Below, in pieces: positions 49,679 through 57,950 of a DNA stretch of 64,000 nucleotides; within the stretch, counting starts at the first letter, position 1, and each line of letters opens with the position of its first letter. A program made the translations under genes and the position numbers. The notes below the pieces were generated by a model, which was not told the origin of the DNA, ran no database searches, and was given only the letters and a program-made list of their open reading frames with translations. Origin of the DNA: Rhodanobacter sp. L36 (lineage in GTDB: Bacteria > Pseudomonadota > Gammaproteobacteria > Xanthomonadales > Rhodanobacteraceae); contig NZ_LMUV01000011.1 of assembly GCF_009765755.1 (NCBI RefSeq), positions 580,903-644,902 on the forward strand, given 5' to 3'.

Positions 49679-49912
49679 TCAGTAGCTGATGCTCTCTGTC
49701 ATTACGTTTACTCTGGGCCAGGGGCCTGATCTTTCTGGCCGGTCACGCTGCTTGATCCGTGCTGTTCCCTCGTCTGCACCACGGGTCTGCTGACCGCAAG
49801 AATCATAGCGATGTTTCCGCCCTCGATCGATCAGACCGGCCGGAAACGCAATATCCGTATGTACTTCTGGACAGGTTGGTGTGGTTGTCGAGCCGACGAT
49901 CCGCTTGAACAT
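49679..49912 (-). CDS. Doubtful small ORF
   Basis: 77 residues from ATG 49912 with GAGGACATC just upstream, 35 bases behind the ExbD-like gene on the same strand. The sequence is rich in Arg, Thr and Gly, with no signal, helix pattern or motif that I recognise. The ribosome site and the operon-like position are the only arguments for it. It may be a random frame. Confidence 0.25.
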   Translation of the reverse strand: MFKRIVGSTTTPTCPEVHTDIAFPAGLIDRGRKHRYDSCGQQTRGADEGTARIKQRDRPERSGPWPRVNVMTESISY

Positions 49913-49947
49913 GATGTCCTCGCGGATGTGCCTCGCTCGCCCAATAT

Positions 49948-50382
49948 CTAGTCATTGCGCTCCGCTATAGCCGCTTTGAGATCGTTGGCCTGCAACGCAT
50001 CAAGGACGTCGATGACGTGCTGCGCTTTTGCCTTGTCGTCCGCCTTTATTGACCAAAGCGTGGAACGTGAGTGTGAGCGTGTGACGCGCCACGCGAGTGT
50101 CCCCCAAGGCCTTAGCGAAACTGAGGGCATGCCATCTATATATGCCTCACCCGACGCAGGCACGACGATCGTGTACCGACTGAGGCCACAGTCATCATTT
50201 GCATTCACGCAAACGGGGCCATCGCTACCCGTAAAATTGTCCATCAGCGGCAGCCGAGTGATCGGTGCTCGCCACGATGCACAGATCATCACAATGACGA
50301 GTACCAGCAATAAACCGACGAGTGGCGAGAGATCGATCGATGGCGACGGTAGATCGCCATGTTTCCGTGATGAATCATCCAT
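49948..50382 (-). CDS. ExbD/TolR-like protein, orphan
   Basis: 144 residues from ATG 50382 behind AGGGAT; the frame is open to 50565. One TM helix near the N-terminus (SIDLSPLVGLLLVLVIVMIC), then a periplasmic domain with YTIVVPASGEAYIDGMPSVS, the small-protein topology of ExbD/TolR. In that family the helix normally reads TPLVDVMLVLL, with a proton-path Asp. Here the position is Gly (SPLVGLLLVL), while an Asp lies earlier in SIDLS. No exbB, tolQ or tonB is adjacent. It may be a degenerate or specialised relative. Confidence 0.65.
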   Translation of the reverse strand: MDDSSRKHGDLPSPSIDLSPLVGLLLVLVIVMICASWRAPITRLPLMDNFTGSDGPVCVNANDDCGLSRYTIVVPASGEAYIDGMPSVSLRPWGTLAWRVTRSHSRSTLWSIKADDKAKAQHVIDVLDALQANDLKAAIAERND

Positions 50383-50693
50383 TGGTTTATCCCTGGAAGT
50401 GTCACGCAACCCCGCCAAGCGGAAGGTACGTCCGCAGTGCGGCTGCGTCAACGCGAACCATCCGCTGCTACGCGGCGTATGTGGCTCCAAGCGTCGGCCA
50501 GATCGCTCGCACCCACATCCCAAATGACACTCGGCTTTTTTTGCGGCGATGCATATGGCAGGCACCCGATGCTGACGCTTTTGCGTGTTTAGTCACTTCG
50601 TCAGAGCCAATTGATCGACGCATCGCAGAATCGTCACGGCAAAAAGACTGAGCTTGACCAACGCTGGAATCCTCAACACAGATGGGAGTCGTC
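50383..50693. other. Intergenic region between divergent genes
   Basis: 311 bases between the ExbD-like gene (leftward) and the exported Gly/His/Tyr-rich gene (rightward). It presumably holds both promoters. I see no convincing -35/-10 pair, no palindrome and no further gene; a run of seven T at 50538-50544 is isolated. Confidence 0.5.
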
Positions 50694-51110
50694 ATGAATA
50701 AAATGGCATGTTTCGCCATGGCTGCAGTGGTCGGTCTTGGTTCGATCGGAACATCCAGCAGGGCGCACGCTCAAGTGGTTGTTGATGTCGGGCCTGCGCC
50801 GGACTGTCCGTATGGCTATTACGACTATGCACCTTATCCGTGTGCGCCTTATGGCTACTACGGACCCGAATGGTTTGCGGGTGGCATCTTCATTGGGGCG
50901 GGTCCGTGGTTTCACGGTCACCACGGATTCTACGGCCACGTAGACAACCGTTTCGATGGCCGCCGCGGCTTTCACGGTCCATTTCCGAATCGGCACGACC
51001 GTCCCGATCCTTCCCGACATTTCGATCACATGCCTAGTTTTCGCGGCAACGAAATGCGCGATGGACGAGGTCATGTCGGCGGAGGCGAACATGGTGGGCG
51101 TGGGCACTGA
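50694..51110 (+). CDS. Exported Gly/His/Tyr-rich protein
   Basis: 138 residues from ATG 50694 (GGGAG upstream). Signal peptide MNKMACFAMAAVVGLGSIGT ending near AHAQ. The mature part begins VVVDVGPAPDCPYGYYDYAP, followed by CAPYGYYGPEWFAGGIFIGA and a His/Gly/Phe-rich tail (FHGHHGFYGHVDNRF) ending GGGEHGGRGH. Proteins of this kind are common in Burkholderia and Xanthomonads and have no established function; metal binding by the His-rich tail and envelope association are possible. Two Cys could form a disulfide. Confidence 0.85.
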   Translation: MNKMACFAMAAVVGLGSIGTSSRAHAQVVVDVGPAPDCPYGYYDYAPYPCAPYGYYGPEWFAGGIFIGAGPWFHGHHGFYGHVDNRFDGRRGFHGPFPNRHDRPDPSRHFDHMPSFRGNEMRDGRGHVGGGEHGGRGH

Positions 51111-51518
51111 TCAAGCTGCGTCTTCCTCAGTGCACGGTGCGTCGAGCTACCGTGCAATGGTGAGCTGCGTTGAGCCAACCAATCTGCGCACGGCTCAATG
51201 GATCGCATCGTCGTTTAAGGCCGCGTCGTAGGGTTCCGGTCAGGAAAGCGAAGCGTGTGCAATTGCTTCAACTGGTGCGCATGAGCGTAAATGTCCATGA
51301 ACGAAAGTAAAAAAGGATGGCGTGAAAGCCATCTTTTTTTATTCCGGAAATCAGTGCCGGATCGTAGCGGCTCCCGACGTCGCATCTATATTCACTGGCG
51401 ATGCGATCAATGCTCGTGTGTTTGACCATGCAGGCATCCGCTCTCATGGCGTGCGAACCAGTGTGCGCCCGAAAGACCGTGGGCTATATTCGCCACGTCG
51501 ATAGTGCAAGGAAGAATG
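51111..51518. other. Intergenic region with hairpins
   Basis: About 400 bases before the second diguanylate cyclase. TGCACGGT (51131-51138) pairs with ACCGTGCA (51149-51156), a possible end signal for the gene before it. A second loose inverted repeat, TTGAGCC ... GGCTCAA, follows near 51170. A strong terminator lies at 51311-51340. No gene is supported in the stretch. Confidence 0.5.
51311..51340. terminator. Bidirectional intrinsic terminator
   Basis: AAAAGGATGGC (51311-51321), loop GTGAAA, then GCCATC followed by seven T (51328-51340). The A-tract on one side and T-tract on the other allow termination in both directions. It isolates the exported protein gene from the diguanylate cyclase. 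Confidence 0.85.
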
Positions 51519-53006
51519 ATGAAGATCATGTGGCCACGCGCCATTGTCGTCGTTGTGCTGGCGGCAGGATTGATCGCTTTGCATTTGCTTGCGGTTTCCC
51601 AAAGGCGCCTGGATCCGATGGCGCTGTCCTACGGCATGCAGGTGCTGGCGCCATTGATCGCTGCCGCAGTCGCATGGTGGACGGGCCGCGATCCGCACGG
51701 ACAACTTCATACTCGCTGGCGTCTGCTGGCACTCGCATTCCTCCTCTGGGCCGTTGGCATCGGCGCGAGCATGTGCATCGATGTGTATCGCACTGCGTGC
51801 CTCGTGAGACCCGGATTCGACACTGCGGCTTACGTGCTTTATGGCGTGCCGCTCCTGCTGGTACTGACTACATCGCCTTCGGAATGGGCATCGCCGTTGA
51901 TCCGCTGGATCGACGCGGCGATGGTCGTGGTCCTGACCGCGCTCATTCTGGTCAATGCGCTGCTGTTTGCCGGACTGATGGGCCTCAACGCCGATGAGGC
52001 GCTCGCGGGAAACATTTCGATGTACGACGCGGAGAATCTCCTGCTGCTTCTGTTCGCATCGATACGCCTGCTTGCTTCAACGGATGGCTCAAGTCGGTTG
52101 CTCTATGGTGCGCTGGCGATCTACACGGGTCTCTATTTTGTAGCCGCCTGGTACTACAACCATCATGTCGTGGCGACGCTGCACTTCGACACAGGCACCC
52201 GATACGACGTCGTGGTGGACCTGCCTTTTCTGGCGTTTGCACTCGTGGCGCTGGCGTTCGATTCAAATGGACCTCTGTCGTTGAGTGTTACGCCGCGACT
52301 GGCGCGATTCGCCGCCGCCGTGCCGTCGTTTTTCTTGACCATCACAGTGGTCGTGATCGCGACCCTGACGGCCCAATATGCGTTTCGGTTCGGCATTTCC
52401 TGCACCATCCTTGCGATTCTGGGTTACGGCATTCGCAGCACGCTGCAACAGGTGCATCACGTTGGCGCCACGCGTAGCGCAGAGCGCGATCGCGACGTGA
52501 TGGCGGAGCTGGCTTGGCGAGATGCGTTGTCGGGTATCGGCAACCGCAGGGCCTTCGACGCGGCGTTGCATCTGGAGTGGGCTCGCGCGCGACGAACCGG
52601 ACAGAACCTTGGGTTGTTGATGATCGACATCGATCACTTCAAGGCCATCAACGACTTGTCAGGTCACGTGGCTGGCGACGACGTGATTCGCGCCGTTGGC
52701 AAATCACTCGAAGTGTCGATCAATCTGTCGAACGCCGTGCTTGCGCGTTACGGCGGCGAAGAATTTGCCTGCTTGTTGCCCGATACATCATCAACCGAAG
52801 CCCGCGTCATTGCGGAGCGGATGCGCGCGACAGTGGAAGGGCCTTCAATTACGCATCCCACCAGCACGGAAGGAAAGGTGACCGTAAGTATCGGTGTTGC
52901 AAGCCTGAGTGTTGGCGACGACGTCTCGGTCAGCGCGTTGGTTCAGACCGCAGATCACGCCCTCTACAAGGCCAAGACAACCGGGCGCAATTGCGTCGCC
53001 GACTGA
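51519..53006 (+). CDS. Membrane diguanylate cyclase, no I-site
   Basis: 495 residues from ATG 51519, chosen over ATG 51516 for better spacing to AAGGAAG. About eight TM helices fill residues 1-310 (IMWPRAIVVVVLAAGLIALH onward), a membrane sensor of unknown ligand. The cytoplasmic GGEEF domain has AWRDALSGIGNRRAFDAALH, LGLLMIDIDHFKAINDLSGH and LARYGGEEFACLLPDTSS. Five residues before GGEEF the sequence is SNAV, not RxxD, so product inhibition at an I-site is not expected. It makes cyclic-di-GMP. Confidence 0.94.
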   Translation: MKIMWPRAIVVVVLAAGLIALHLLAVSQRRLDPMALSYGMQVLAPLIAAAVAWWTGRDPHGQLHTRWRLLALAFLLWAVGIGASMCIDVYRTACLVRPGFDTAAYVLYGVPLLLVLTTSPSEWASPLIRWIDAAMVVVLTALILVNALLFAGLMGLNADEALAGNISMYDAENLLLLLFASIRLLASTDGSSRLLYGALAIYTGLYFVAAWYYNHHVVATLHFDTGTRYDVVVDLPFLAFALVALAFDSNGPLSLSVTPRLARFAAAVPSFFLTITVVVIATLTAQYAFRFGISCTILAILGYGIRSTLQQVHHVGATRSAERDRDVMAELAWRDALSGIGNRRAFDAALHLEWARARRTGQNLGLLMIDIDHFKAINDLSGHVAGDDVIRAVGKSLEVSINLSNAVLARYGGEEFACLLPDTSSTEARVIAERMRATVEGPSITHPTSTEGKVTVSIGVASLSVGDDVSVSALVQTADHALYKAKTTGRNCVAD

Positions 53007-53510
53007 GACGGCTGAAATTCCCTTCATCTTCTCAACGGCGTCGATGCGGCAAATTTTTAAACGAATCATGGAACGCCACGCGGCCGTGCATCGTTGAATT
53101 CATGAATGGCTTGTATAGCTTCATGAATGCACATTTCGAGTGACAACAACTTCGTTTCGGAGTTGTCACAAAAACGGCGTCACGCTCTACGTTTTTCGAC
53201 GATGGAGAGGGACGTTGACAAGAAGCAGACGCAAATCCGGCGGAGACACTTGTGCTGCCATTGCGCCGAAGCTTGCCATTTGGCAAATCATGGCAGTGCT
53301 CGCGCTGGTGGTGTGCACTGCAGCCTTGTTGATTTGCGCCGTGGTGAAGGTGGCGCCGTGAGATCGCTGCGCACGATGGATTTTTTACCTGCACGGAGCG
53401 CATCGTCGATGCCTGCTCTTCACCGGATACAGTGTTATCGGAATTTTTCGCCGTGGTTGTAGCATCAGCGCGGCAACATCCTGTCCAACCATCCACTCGA
53501 GGAAGACGTC
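53007..53510. other. Intergenic region with two inverted repeats
   Basis: About 500 bases. ATTCATGAA (53098-53106) with TTCATGAAT (53120-53128), and GTGACAAC (53140-53147) with GTTGTCAC (53162-53169), are perfect inverted repeats a few bases apart. They may mark the end of the diguanylate cyclase transcript or a regulatory site for what follows. The only candidate gene inside is a 48-codon membrane ORF. Confidence 0.5.
53215..53361 (+). CDS. Possible very small membrane protein
   Basis: 48 residues from TTG 53215 with GGAGAGGG four to eleven bases ahead. A basic start (TRSRRKSGGD) is followed by one clear TM helix (IWQIMAVLALVVCTAALLIC). It fits the pattern of small single-pass regulatory proteins, but the rare start codon and absence of any recognised family leave it uncertain. 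Confidence 0.35.
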   Translation: MTRSRRKSGGDTCAAIAPKLAIWQIMAVLALVVCTAALLICAVVKVAP

Positions 53511-53648
53511 ATGCGTAAGCTGCTCTTGAAACTCGTCGGTGTTTTTGCGTCCAGGTGCACTGCCAAATGCCCGACATGCGGTGAATCGTGCATGGGTGGC
53601 GTGCATGGGACCGGTGGTCACTACTGCTCTCAGGGGCACAACTGGTAA
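53511..53648 (+). CDS. 45-residue Cys-rich protein
   Basis: A short gene, ATG 53511 with GAGGAAG six bases upstream, ending TAA 53648. The sequence starts MRKLLLKLVGVFASR and has CTAKCPTCGESC followed by GGHYCSQGHNW. Five Cys and three His in the last 30 residues suggest a small zinc-binding knuckle. The N-terminal basic-hydrophobic segment is too short for a typical signal peptide. A strong hairpin follows 23 bases downstream, so the gene forms a neat mini-unit. The family is not recognised. Confidence 0.7.
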   Translation: MRKLLLKLVGVFASRCTAKCPTCGESCMGGVHGTGGHYCSQGHNW

Positions 53649-53671
53649 CACTCTCCAACGTTGTGTTCATC

Positions 53672-53700
53672 AACCCGCTCGATGCAACATCGAGCGGGTT
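53672..53700. terminator. Strong hairpin between convergent genes
   Basis: AACCCGCTCGATG (53672-53684), a 3-base loop and CATCGAGCGGGTT (53688-53700) form a perfect 13-base stem. It lies between the Cys-rich mini-gene and the convergent 82-residue gene. There is no long T-tract on either side, but placement and stability suggest a shared terminator. Confidence 0.75.
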
Positions 53701-53706
53701 GATTCG

Positions 53707-53955
53707 TCAGGGCGTCTGTCGATAGGACAATGGCAGCAGGTCTTCGTGGAGCTGGCCGTGTCTTGCCAGTATGTTGCCGATCTGGCCGTGCAGCCATGAA
53801 TGATCTTCTGGATCGGCCTTGCTTGTCATCGCGTCGGCCTGCGTGACAACGGCACCCAGGAATTCGCGATGGTCGGGATGTTCGGCGATCAGCCCCGGAA
53901 TCGATTGGTCCAGTTTTTCCAGCAGTGGTTCAAGCTGGTCACGTGAAAGCGTCAT
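53707..53955 (-). CDS. Small conserved-looking helical protein
   Basis: 82 residues, ATG 53955 behind AAGGAA. The sequence (MTLSRDQLEPLLEKLDQSIP, LIAEHPDHREFLGAVVTQAD) is helical, acidic and soluble, with normal coding composition for this genome. The family is unknown to me. It converges with the Cys-rich gene across the hairpin. Confidence 0.65.
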   Translation of the reverse strand: MTLSRDQLEPLLEKLDQSIPGLIAEHPDHREFLGAVVTQADAMTSKADPEDHSWLHGQIGNILARHGQLHEDLLPLSYRQTP

Positions 53956-54098
53956 GGCTGATTCCTTGGGATGCGGTCATTCGAGCATCACCGTGACGAC
54001 GTCAAGCGCAGGTCAAGTAAGCGGGGACTCGCACGTGCGAACGACGCGCGAAGCTTCGACATGCACGCAGCTGCGGCGTCGTCGGGTTACGGATCGGC

Positions 54099-56159
54099 TC
54101 AATGTTGCAGGGCGGGCGCGGGTACCGTGGTGCTTTCGTCATAGCTTACGTCGTCGATGAACAAGCCTCCGAGTGCATCATCCGGGCTGGCATCCAGCAC
54201 GACCGACGTCGTCGGCGTTCGCCACTGCGTGCTCACGCGCCGCAACTGCCCGGCGGGGATTGCCATCATCACATCGGCATTGGGTGCCGAGTGGAGAATC
54301 ACGGTGCGGTCTGACCCGTTGTCGTTGAAGATGCTCAGAGCCGTGAGCACGCGTGGCGCGATGAACGAGAAACCCGCTTGGTGCGCATCGCACTGGGCAA
54401 CGCCGAGGTTGAACGTGGAAAACCTGCCGCGTGGCGCGCCGACTTTCCAGTCGCCGTGATTCCATGAAATCACGCCGGTGGGGTAGGTTGCATCCAGCGT
54501 CATGCCCACGGCGAGTTGCGGATTATCGAAAGTCACGGTTTTCACCGGCAGCTTTCCACCATCGCCTGAAATGCTGACCTGCCGTGCAGCCGTGCGATGA
54601 ACGCGCAAAACGTGGGTCTGGCGATCGAACTTATAGCCGTCCATCACTTCGTGGCCATCCATCCAGACGGTTGTCGGCGTGAAATCAAGTTTCAGTACAT
54701 CGTCGCCCGCTTCATCGAACGTCGCGTAGGTGACGCTTCCGCGACCGTAAGCGATTCGGGTGACGACCGATGTGGTGCCGAGGAAATGGGAGGCGTCCCC
54801 CGGTGCCCACGCGGGCACGGCCCACAAGCCATCCATCATGCGTCGCGGGCCATCAGAGAATTCATCAGTGAACCACCATTGCCCTTGTCCCCACGGGGTC
54901 GTTCCCAGCGGTGGGAACCCTTGCTGGTAGGTAACCCAGTTGTATGAGCGATAGGCCGCGTCGCGGTATTTTTCGTCGCCGGTTTTCCAGTAGAAGATGG
55001 CTTCGACGGCAGCGAGTCTTGCCGTGTGGCTGTCGCAGCAGACGTTGGGTTTGCCACAGCAGAAGTTTTTGCCATCGCCTTGCTCGGTGGTCACCGTGGC
55101 GCCGTGCACGATGTATTTCGGCCAGCGCGGCGTGGTTTTCACCCAGTCGATCAACTTGGCCGCATCGTTCTTCCATTCCACATCCTTGTCGGGATGCAGC
55201 AGGACATAGCGTGCGGTTTCCAGCGGGATCACGTTGTTCATGTTGCCCATGGTGGGCGCAACGTCTTCGAAGTAACCGACCCACACATTGTTTTTCATGG
55301 GGTATCGGCGCAGCCATTGCCAGGCCTGCTCGCGCGCTCCGCGATAACCGACGACGTCGCCGAATTGCAGCCGGATCATTTCATCAAGCAAGGCGATCGG
55401 CTCGATGACATTTGCCGAATACTCGCCCATCGCCTTGCCACGAACTCGCCCGCTTCTCGCATCGACGCGCACCGGCCACGGCGAATGAGTGGCGTCGCCG
55501 GCGCGGATATTTTTCACCAGTGCGTCCGCGCATCGCTTGGCTGCCTCCAGGTAGCGTGCTTCGCCGGTCATTTCGTAGAGGCGCAGATAACCGTAGCCAT
55601 CCTCACCGACAATCGGTGGCTCGATGAAATCCACCGCGTGCTGGCTCCATCCGCGATAGTTCGCGGCGCCCGGATCCGCCGACGCATAAGGCACGCCGCT
55701 CCACGCGTAGTCACGCGGCGTGGTGCCGTGCACGAGTTCGTAATCGACGGCGTCTTCAAGTAGCTGGATGGTTTCGGCGTCGCCCGTGTATGGGTACAGA
55801 TGCTCGACAAATCCTTCCAACATGGCGCGCAGATAACCCGTGGAATTGGCCCAGTGGCGGTCCGGAATTGTCTTGAACGTGCTGCGATCGAAATCCACGC
55901 AGCAATGGAAATAGTAGTAACGCGGCCCGTGGTATTGCTGCAGCAGATAGCTCCATTGCGTCATGAAATATGACTGATAGGAAGCGCCGACATCGTCGGG
56001 CCACGGCCACGGCAGCAGCTTTCCAGTGGCATCGAGCTGCACGGGTCGACCCTGGATGGCGTTCGCATCGAACGCGGATACCGCCTTGAACGGTTCCTGC
56101 GCATGCAGGCTGCAGCAATATGAAATCAGCAGTGCAATCCACGGAAGCAAGCGTTTCAT
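54099..56159 (-). CDS. Secreted (alpha/alpha)-barrel protein, putative glycoside hydrolase
   Basis: 686 residues, ATG 56159. Signal peptide MKRLLPWIALLISYCCSLHA. Residues about 80-480 show repeated helical-hairpin patterns with aromatic turns (GYGYLRLYEMTGEARYLEAA, EAIFYWKTGDEKYRDAAYRS, WVTYQQGFPPLGTTPWGQGQ), as in six-hairpin glycosidases. The last 200 residues are beta-rich. Cys pairs (HCCVDF, FCCGKPNVCCDSH) stand out in a secreted protein and may bind metal. The enzyme class is not established. It is 49 bases behind a response regulator on the same strand. Confidence 0.65.
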   Translation of the reverse strand: MKRLLPWIALLISYCCSLHAQEPFKAVSAFDANAIQGRPVQLDATGKLLPWPWPDDVGASYQSYFMTQWSYLLQQYHGPRYYYFHCCVDFDRSTFKTIPDRHWANSTGYLRAMLEGFVEHLYPYTGDAETIQLLEDAVDYELVHGTTPRDYAWSGVPYASADPGAANYRGWSQHAVDFIEPPIVGEDGYGYLRLYEMTGEARYLEAAKRCADALVKNIRAGDATHSPWPVRVDARSGRVRGKAMGEYSANVIEPIALLDEMIRLQFGDVVGYRGAREQAWQWLRRYPMKNNVWVGYFEDVAPTMGNMNNVIPLETARYVLLHPDKDVEWKNDAAKLIDWVKTTPRWPKYIVHGATVTTEQGDGKNFCCGKPNVCCDSHTARLAAVEAIFYWKTGDEKYRDAAYRSYNWVTYQQGFPPLGTTPWGQGQWWFTDEFSDGPRRMMDGLWAVPAWAPGDASHFLGTTSVVTRIAYGRGSVTYATFDEAGDDVLKLDFTPTTVWMDGHEVMDGYKFDRQTHVLRVHRTAARQVSISGDGGKLPVKTVTFDNPQLAVGMTLDATYPTGVISWNHGDWKVGAPRGRFSTFNLGVAQCDAHQAGFSFIAPRVLTALSIFNDNGSDRTVILHSAPNADVMMAIPAGQLRRVSTQWRTPTTSVVLDASPDDALGGLFIDDVSYDESTTVPAPALQH

Positions 56160-56208
56160 CGTGCGTCGATGCCCCTGCGTGTTTACTCGATCATGGCAAA
56201 ATCATATT

Positions 56209-56625
56209 TTAAAGAGCGTCGTGTTCGGGAACCTGTTCCATCGACTGACGAATGGCGGCGAGCAAGGTTTCGGCGCCGAACGGCTTGCGAAGAAACACGC
56301 CGCGTTCGACGATATCCGTGCGATGCGCTTCGGTGTCCGCGGTAATCACCACGACGGCAATGGAGGGACGTTGCTCGATGGCCTTGCGGCAGACATCCAG
56401 TCCGCTGATCGGGCCGGCCAGCACGATGTCGGCGACGATGACATCAATGGAACGAGGGCCATGCAAATGCCCGGCCGCATCCGTCGAACCACGCGCAGAG
56501 ATTGTCTCGAATCCATCTGCCGCGGAAAGCAGCAGCACGATCGACTCCAGCACCAGTGCGTCGTCGTCGACAACGAGTATCGTCTTGTTCGTTGACACGG
56601 AACCCCCAAGTTCGCCCCGACGCAT
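56209..56625 (-). CDS. Single-domain response regulator
   Basis: 138 residues from ATG 56625; GTG 56598 is an alternative that begins right before the fold. Receiver marks: KTILVVDDDALVLESIVLLL (acid pocket DDD), VIVADIVLAGP (phosphoacceptor Asp), VVVITADTEAHR (Thr) and FLRKPFG (Lys). There is no output domain, so it works as a CheY/FixJ-type phospho-carrier or protein-binding switch. No histidine kinase is adjacent in this window. It lies between the antiporter and the secreted protein genes on the same strand. Confidence 0.92.
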   Translation of the reverse strand: MRRGELGGSVSTNKTILVVDDDALVLESIVLLLSAADGFETISARGSTDAAGHLHGPRSIDVIVADIVLAGPISGLDVCRKAIEQRPSIAVVVITADTEAHRTDIVERGVFLRKPFGAETLLAAIRQSMEQVPEHDAL

Positions 56626-56661
56626 CACAGCACATTCCTCGCCGTGATGGAACGCACGTCG

Positions 56662-57876
56662 TCAGGCCTCCGGGCTGGGCGGCAATATGTCCGCGGTGTC
56701 TTGAGGGCTGCTCTGTCGCTTCAACAGCCACGCAAGCACTGGTGGGGTGACCATCGCGGTCAGCAGCGACATCGCCACGATGATGGCGTAGATGCGGTGC
56801 GTGAATACACCTGCAGTAAGGCCAAGGCTGGCGATCACCACGCCGACTTCGCCGCGCGGCACCATGCCGAAACCGACGATGGTGGCGCTGCGTCGGCCCA
56901 GCGAAAGCGAGCCTAGCCAGCCGCCGATCAGCTTGGAAACGATGGCGATCAGCGTGACCACGAGCAGCATCCACAGTGCTTCGGCGTTCGCAAGTTCGTG
57001 CAGGTCGATCTTGCTGCCGGTGATCACGAAGAAGAACGGCGTGAGCAACGCGAGCAACGGCATCGTCTGTTGTTCCAGCGTGTGCTGCTGTCGCGTTTCG
57101 GAAGCGATCATGCCGGCGAGGAACGCACCGATGATCGCGGCGAGACCAAACAGCGTGGATAGATAGGCCAGCCCCAGGCACAGCGCCAGCACGATCATCA
57201 GCGGCGAATGCGGACTCAATGGTTTATCCAACCAGGTCGAATTCCAGCGCATCGCGCGTGCGCCGCCCCAGCCGATCACCGCGATGAAACCGATCGCGCC
57301 GCCCAGCACGACCAGCAGGTGGGTGAGGTCGAAACCGCCGCCACCTTGAAGCGATACCACTACGCCAAGCAGCAGCATGGCGAGGATGTCGTCGATCACC
57401 GCGGCGCCGAGAATCACCTTGCTCTCGATGCGCTGCAAGGCGCCGAGCTCCTGCAATACGCGTGCGGTGATGCCCGCCGACGTGGCGACGAAAGCGGCGG
57501 CGACAAACAGCGATCGATCCCAGTCGAAGCCGCTGCCATGCGCCCACAAACCGCCCATGGCGAATGGCACCAGCACGCCGAGGATGCCCACGAGAAAAGC
57601 GATCTTGCCGACTTTCTTCAGGTCTTCGAGCCGGGTTTCCAGGCCCACCGAAAACAGCAACAGCACGACACCGATTTCGGCCAGCACATCCAGCGGCGTG
57701 CCGGTGGCGGTCTGTTCGGGGGTGATCCATCCGAGCAGCGAAGGGCCGATCACGCAACCGGCGGCGATTTCACCGACGACGCCAGGCAACTTCAACCGCT
57801 GCGCGATTTCGCCGCCAATCTGCGCAGCGACGAACACGATGAACAGCGTGAGTAGAATCTCGCTGGCGTGATGCAT
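56662..57876 (-). CDS. Cation:proton antiporter, CPA2 family
   Basis: 404 residues, ATG 57876. About twelve TM helices. Family signatures: LKLPGVVGEIAAGCVIGPSL, IGVVLLLFSVGLETRLEDLK, FVATSAGITARVLQELGAL, GAAVIDDILAMLLLGVVVSL (paired Asp in the ion site, helix 5), AAIIGAFLAGMIAS and FGMVPRGEVGVVIASLGLTA. This is the KefB/NapA branch without the C-terminal TrkA-N domain, so probably Na+(K+)/H+ exchange for pH or ion balance. It is followed closely by the response regulator gene. Confidence 0.94.
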   Translation of the reverse strand: MHHASEILLTLFIVFVAAQIGGEIAQRLKLPGVVGEIAAGCVIGPSLLGWITPEQTATGTPLDVLAEIGVVLLLFSVGLETRLEDLKKVGKIAFLVGILGVLVPFAMGGLWAHGSGFDWDRSLFVAAAFVATSAGITARVLQELGALQRIESKVILGAAVIDDILAMLLLGVVVSLQGGGGFDLTHLLVVLGGAIGFIAVIGWGGARAMRWNSTWLDKPLSPHSPLMIVLALCLGLAYLSTLFGLAAIIGAFLAGMIASETRQQHTLEQQTMPLLALLTPFFFVITGSKIDLHELANAEALWMLLVVTLIAIVSKLIGGWLGSLSLGRRSATIVGFGMVPRGEVGVVIASLGLTAGVFTHRIYAIIVAMSLLTAMVTPPVLAWLLKRQSSPQDTADILPPSPEA

Positions 57877-57950
57877 GCGGCGCGCGCCCCGGTCGTTGAT
57901 CGAGCCTGCATGCTACACGCAGCACACGATGGCAATGACGTCGGCTTGCG

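Noticed and set aside
44296..54000. Direct repeat of the tRNA-Ser 3' end as right attachment site
   Set aside because: Scanned by eye for the last bases of the tRNA downstream and found no copy; the element probably lost that end.
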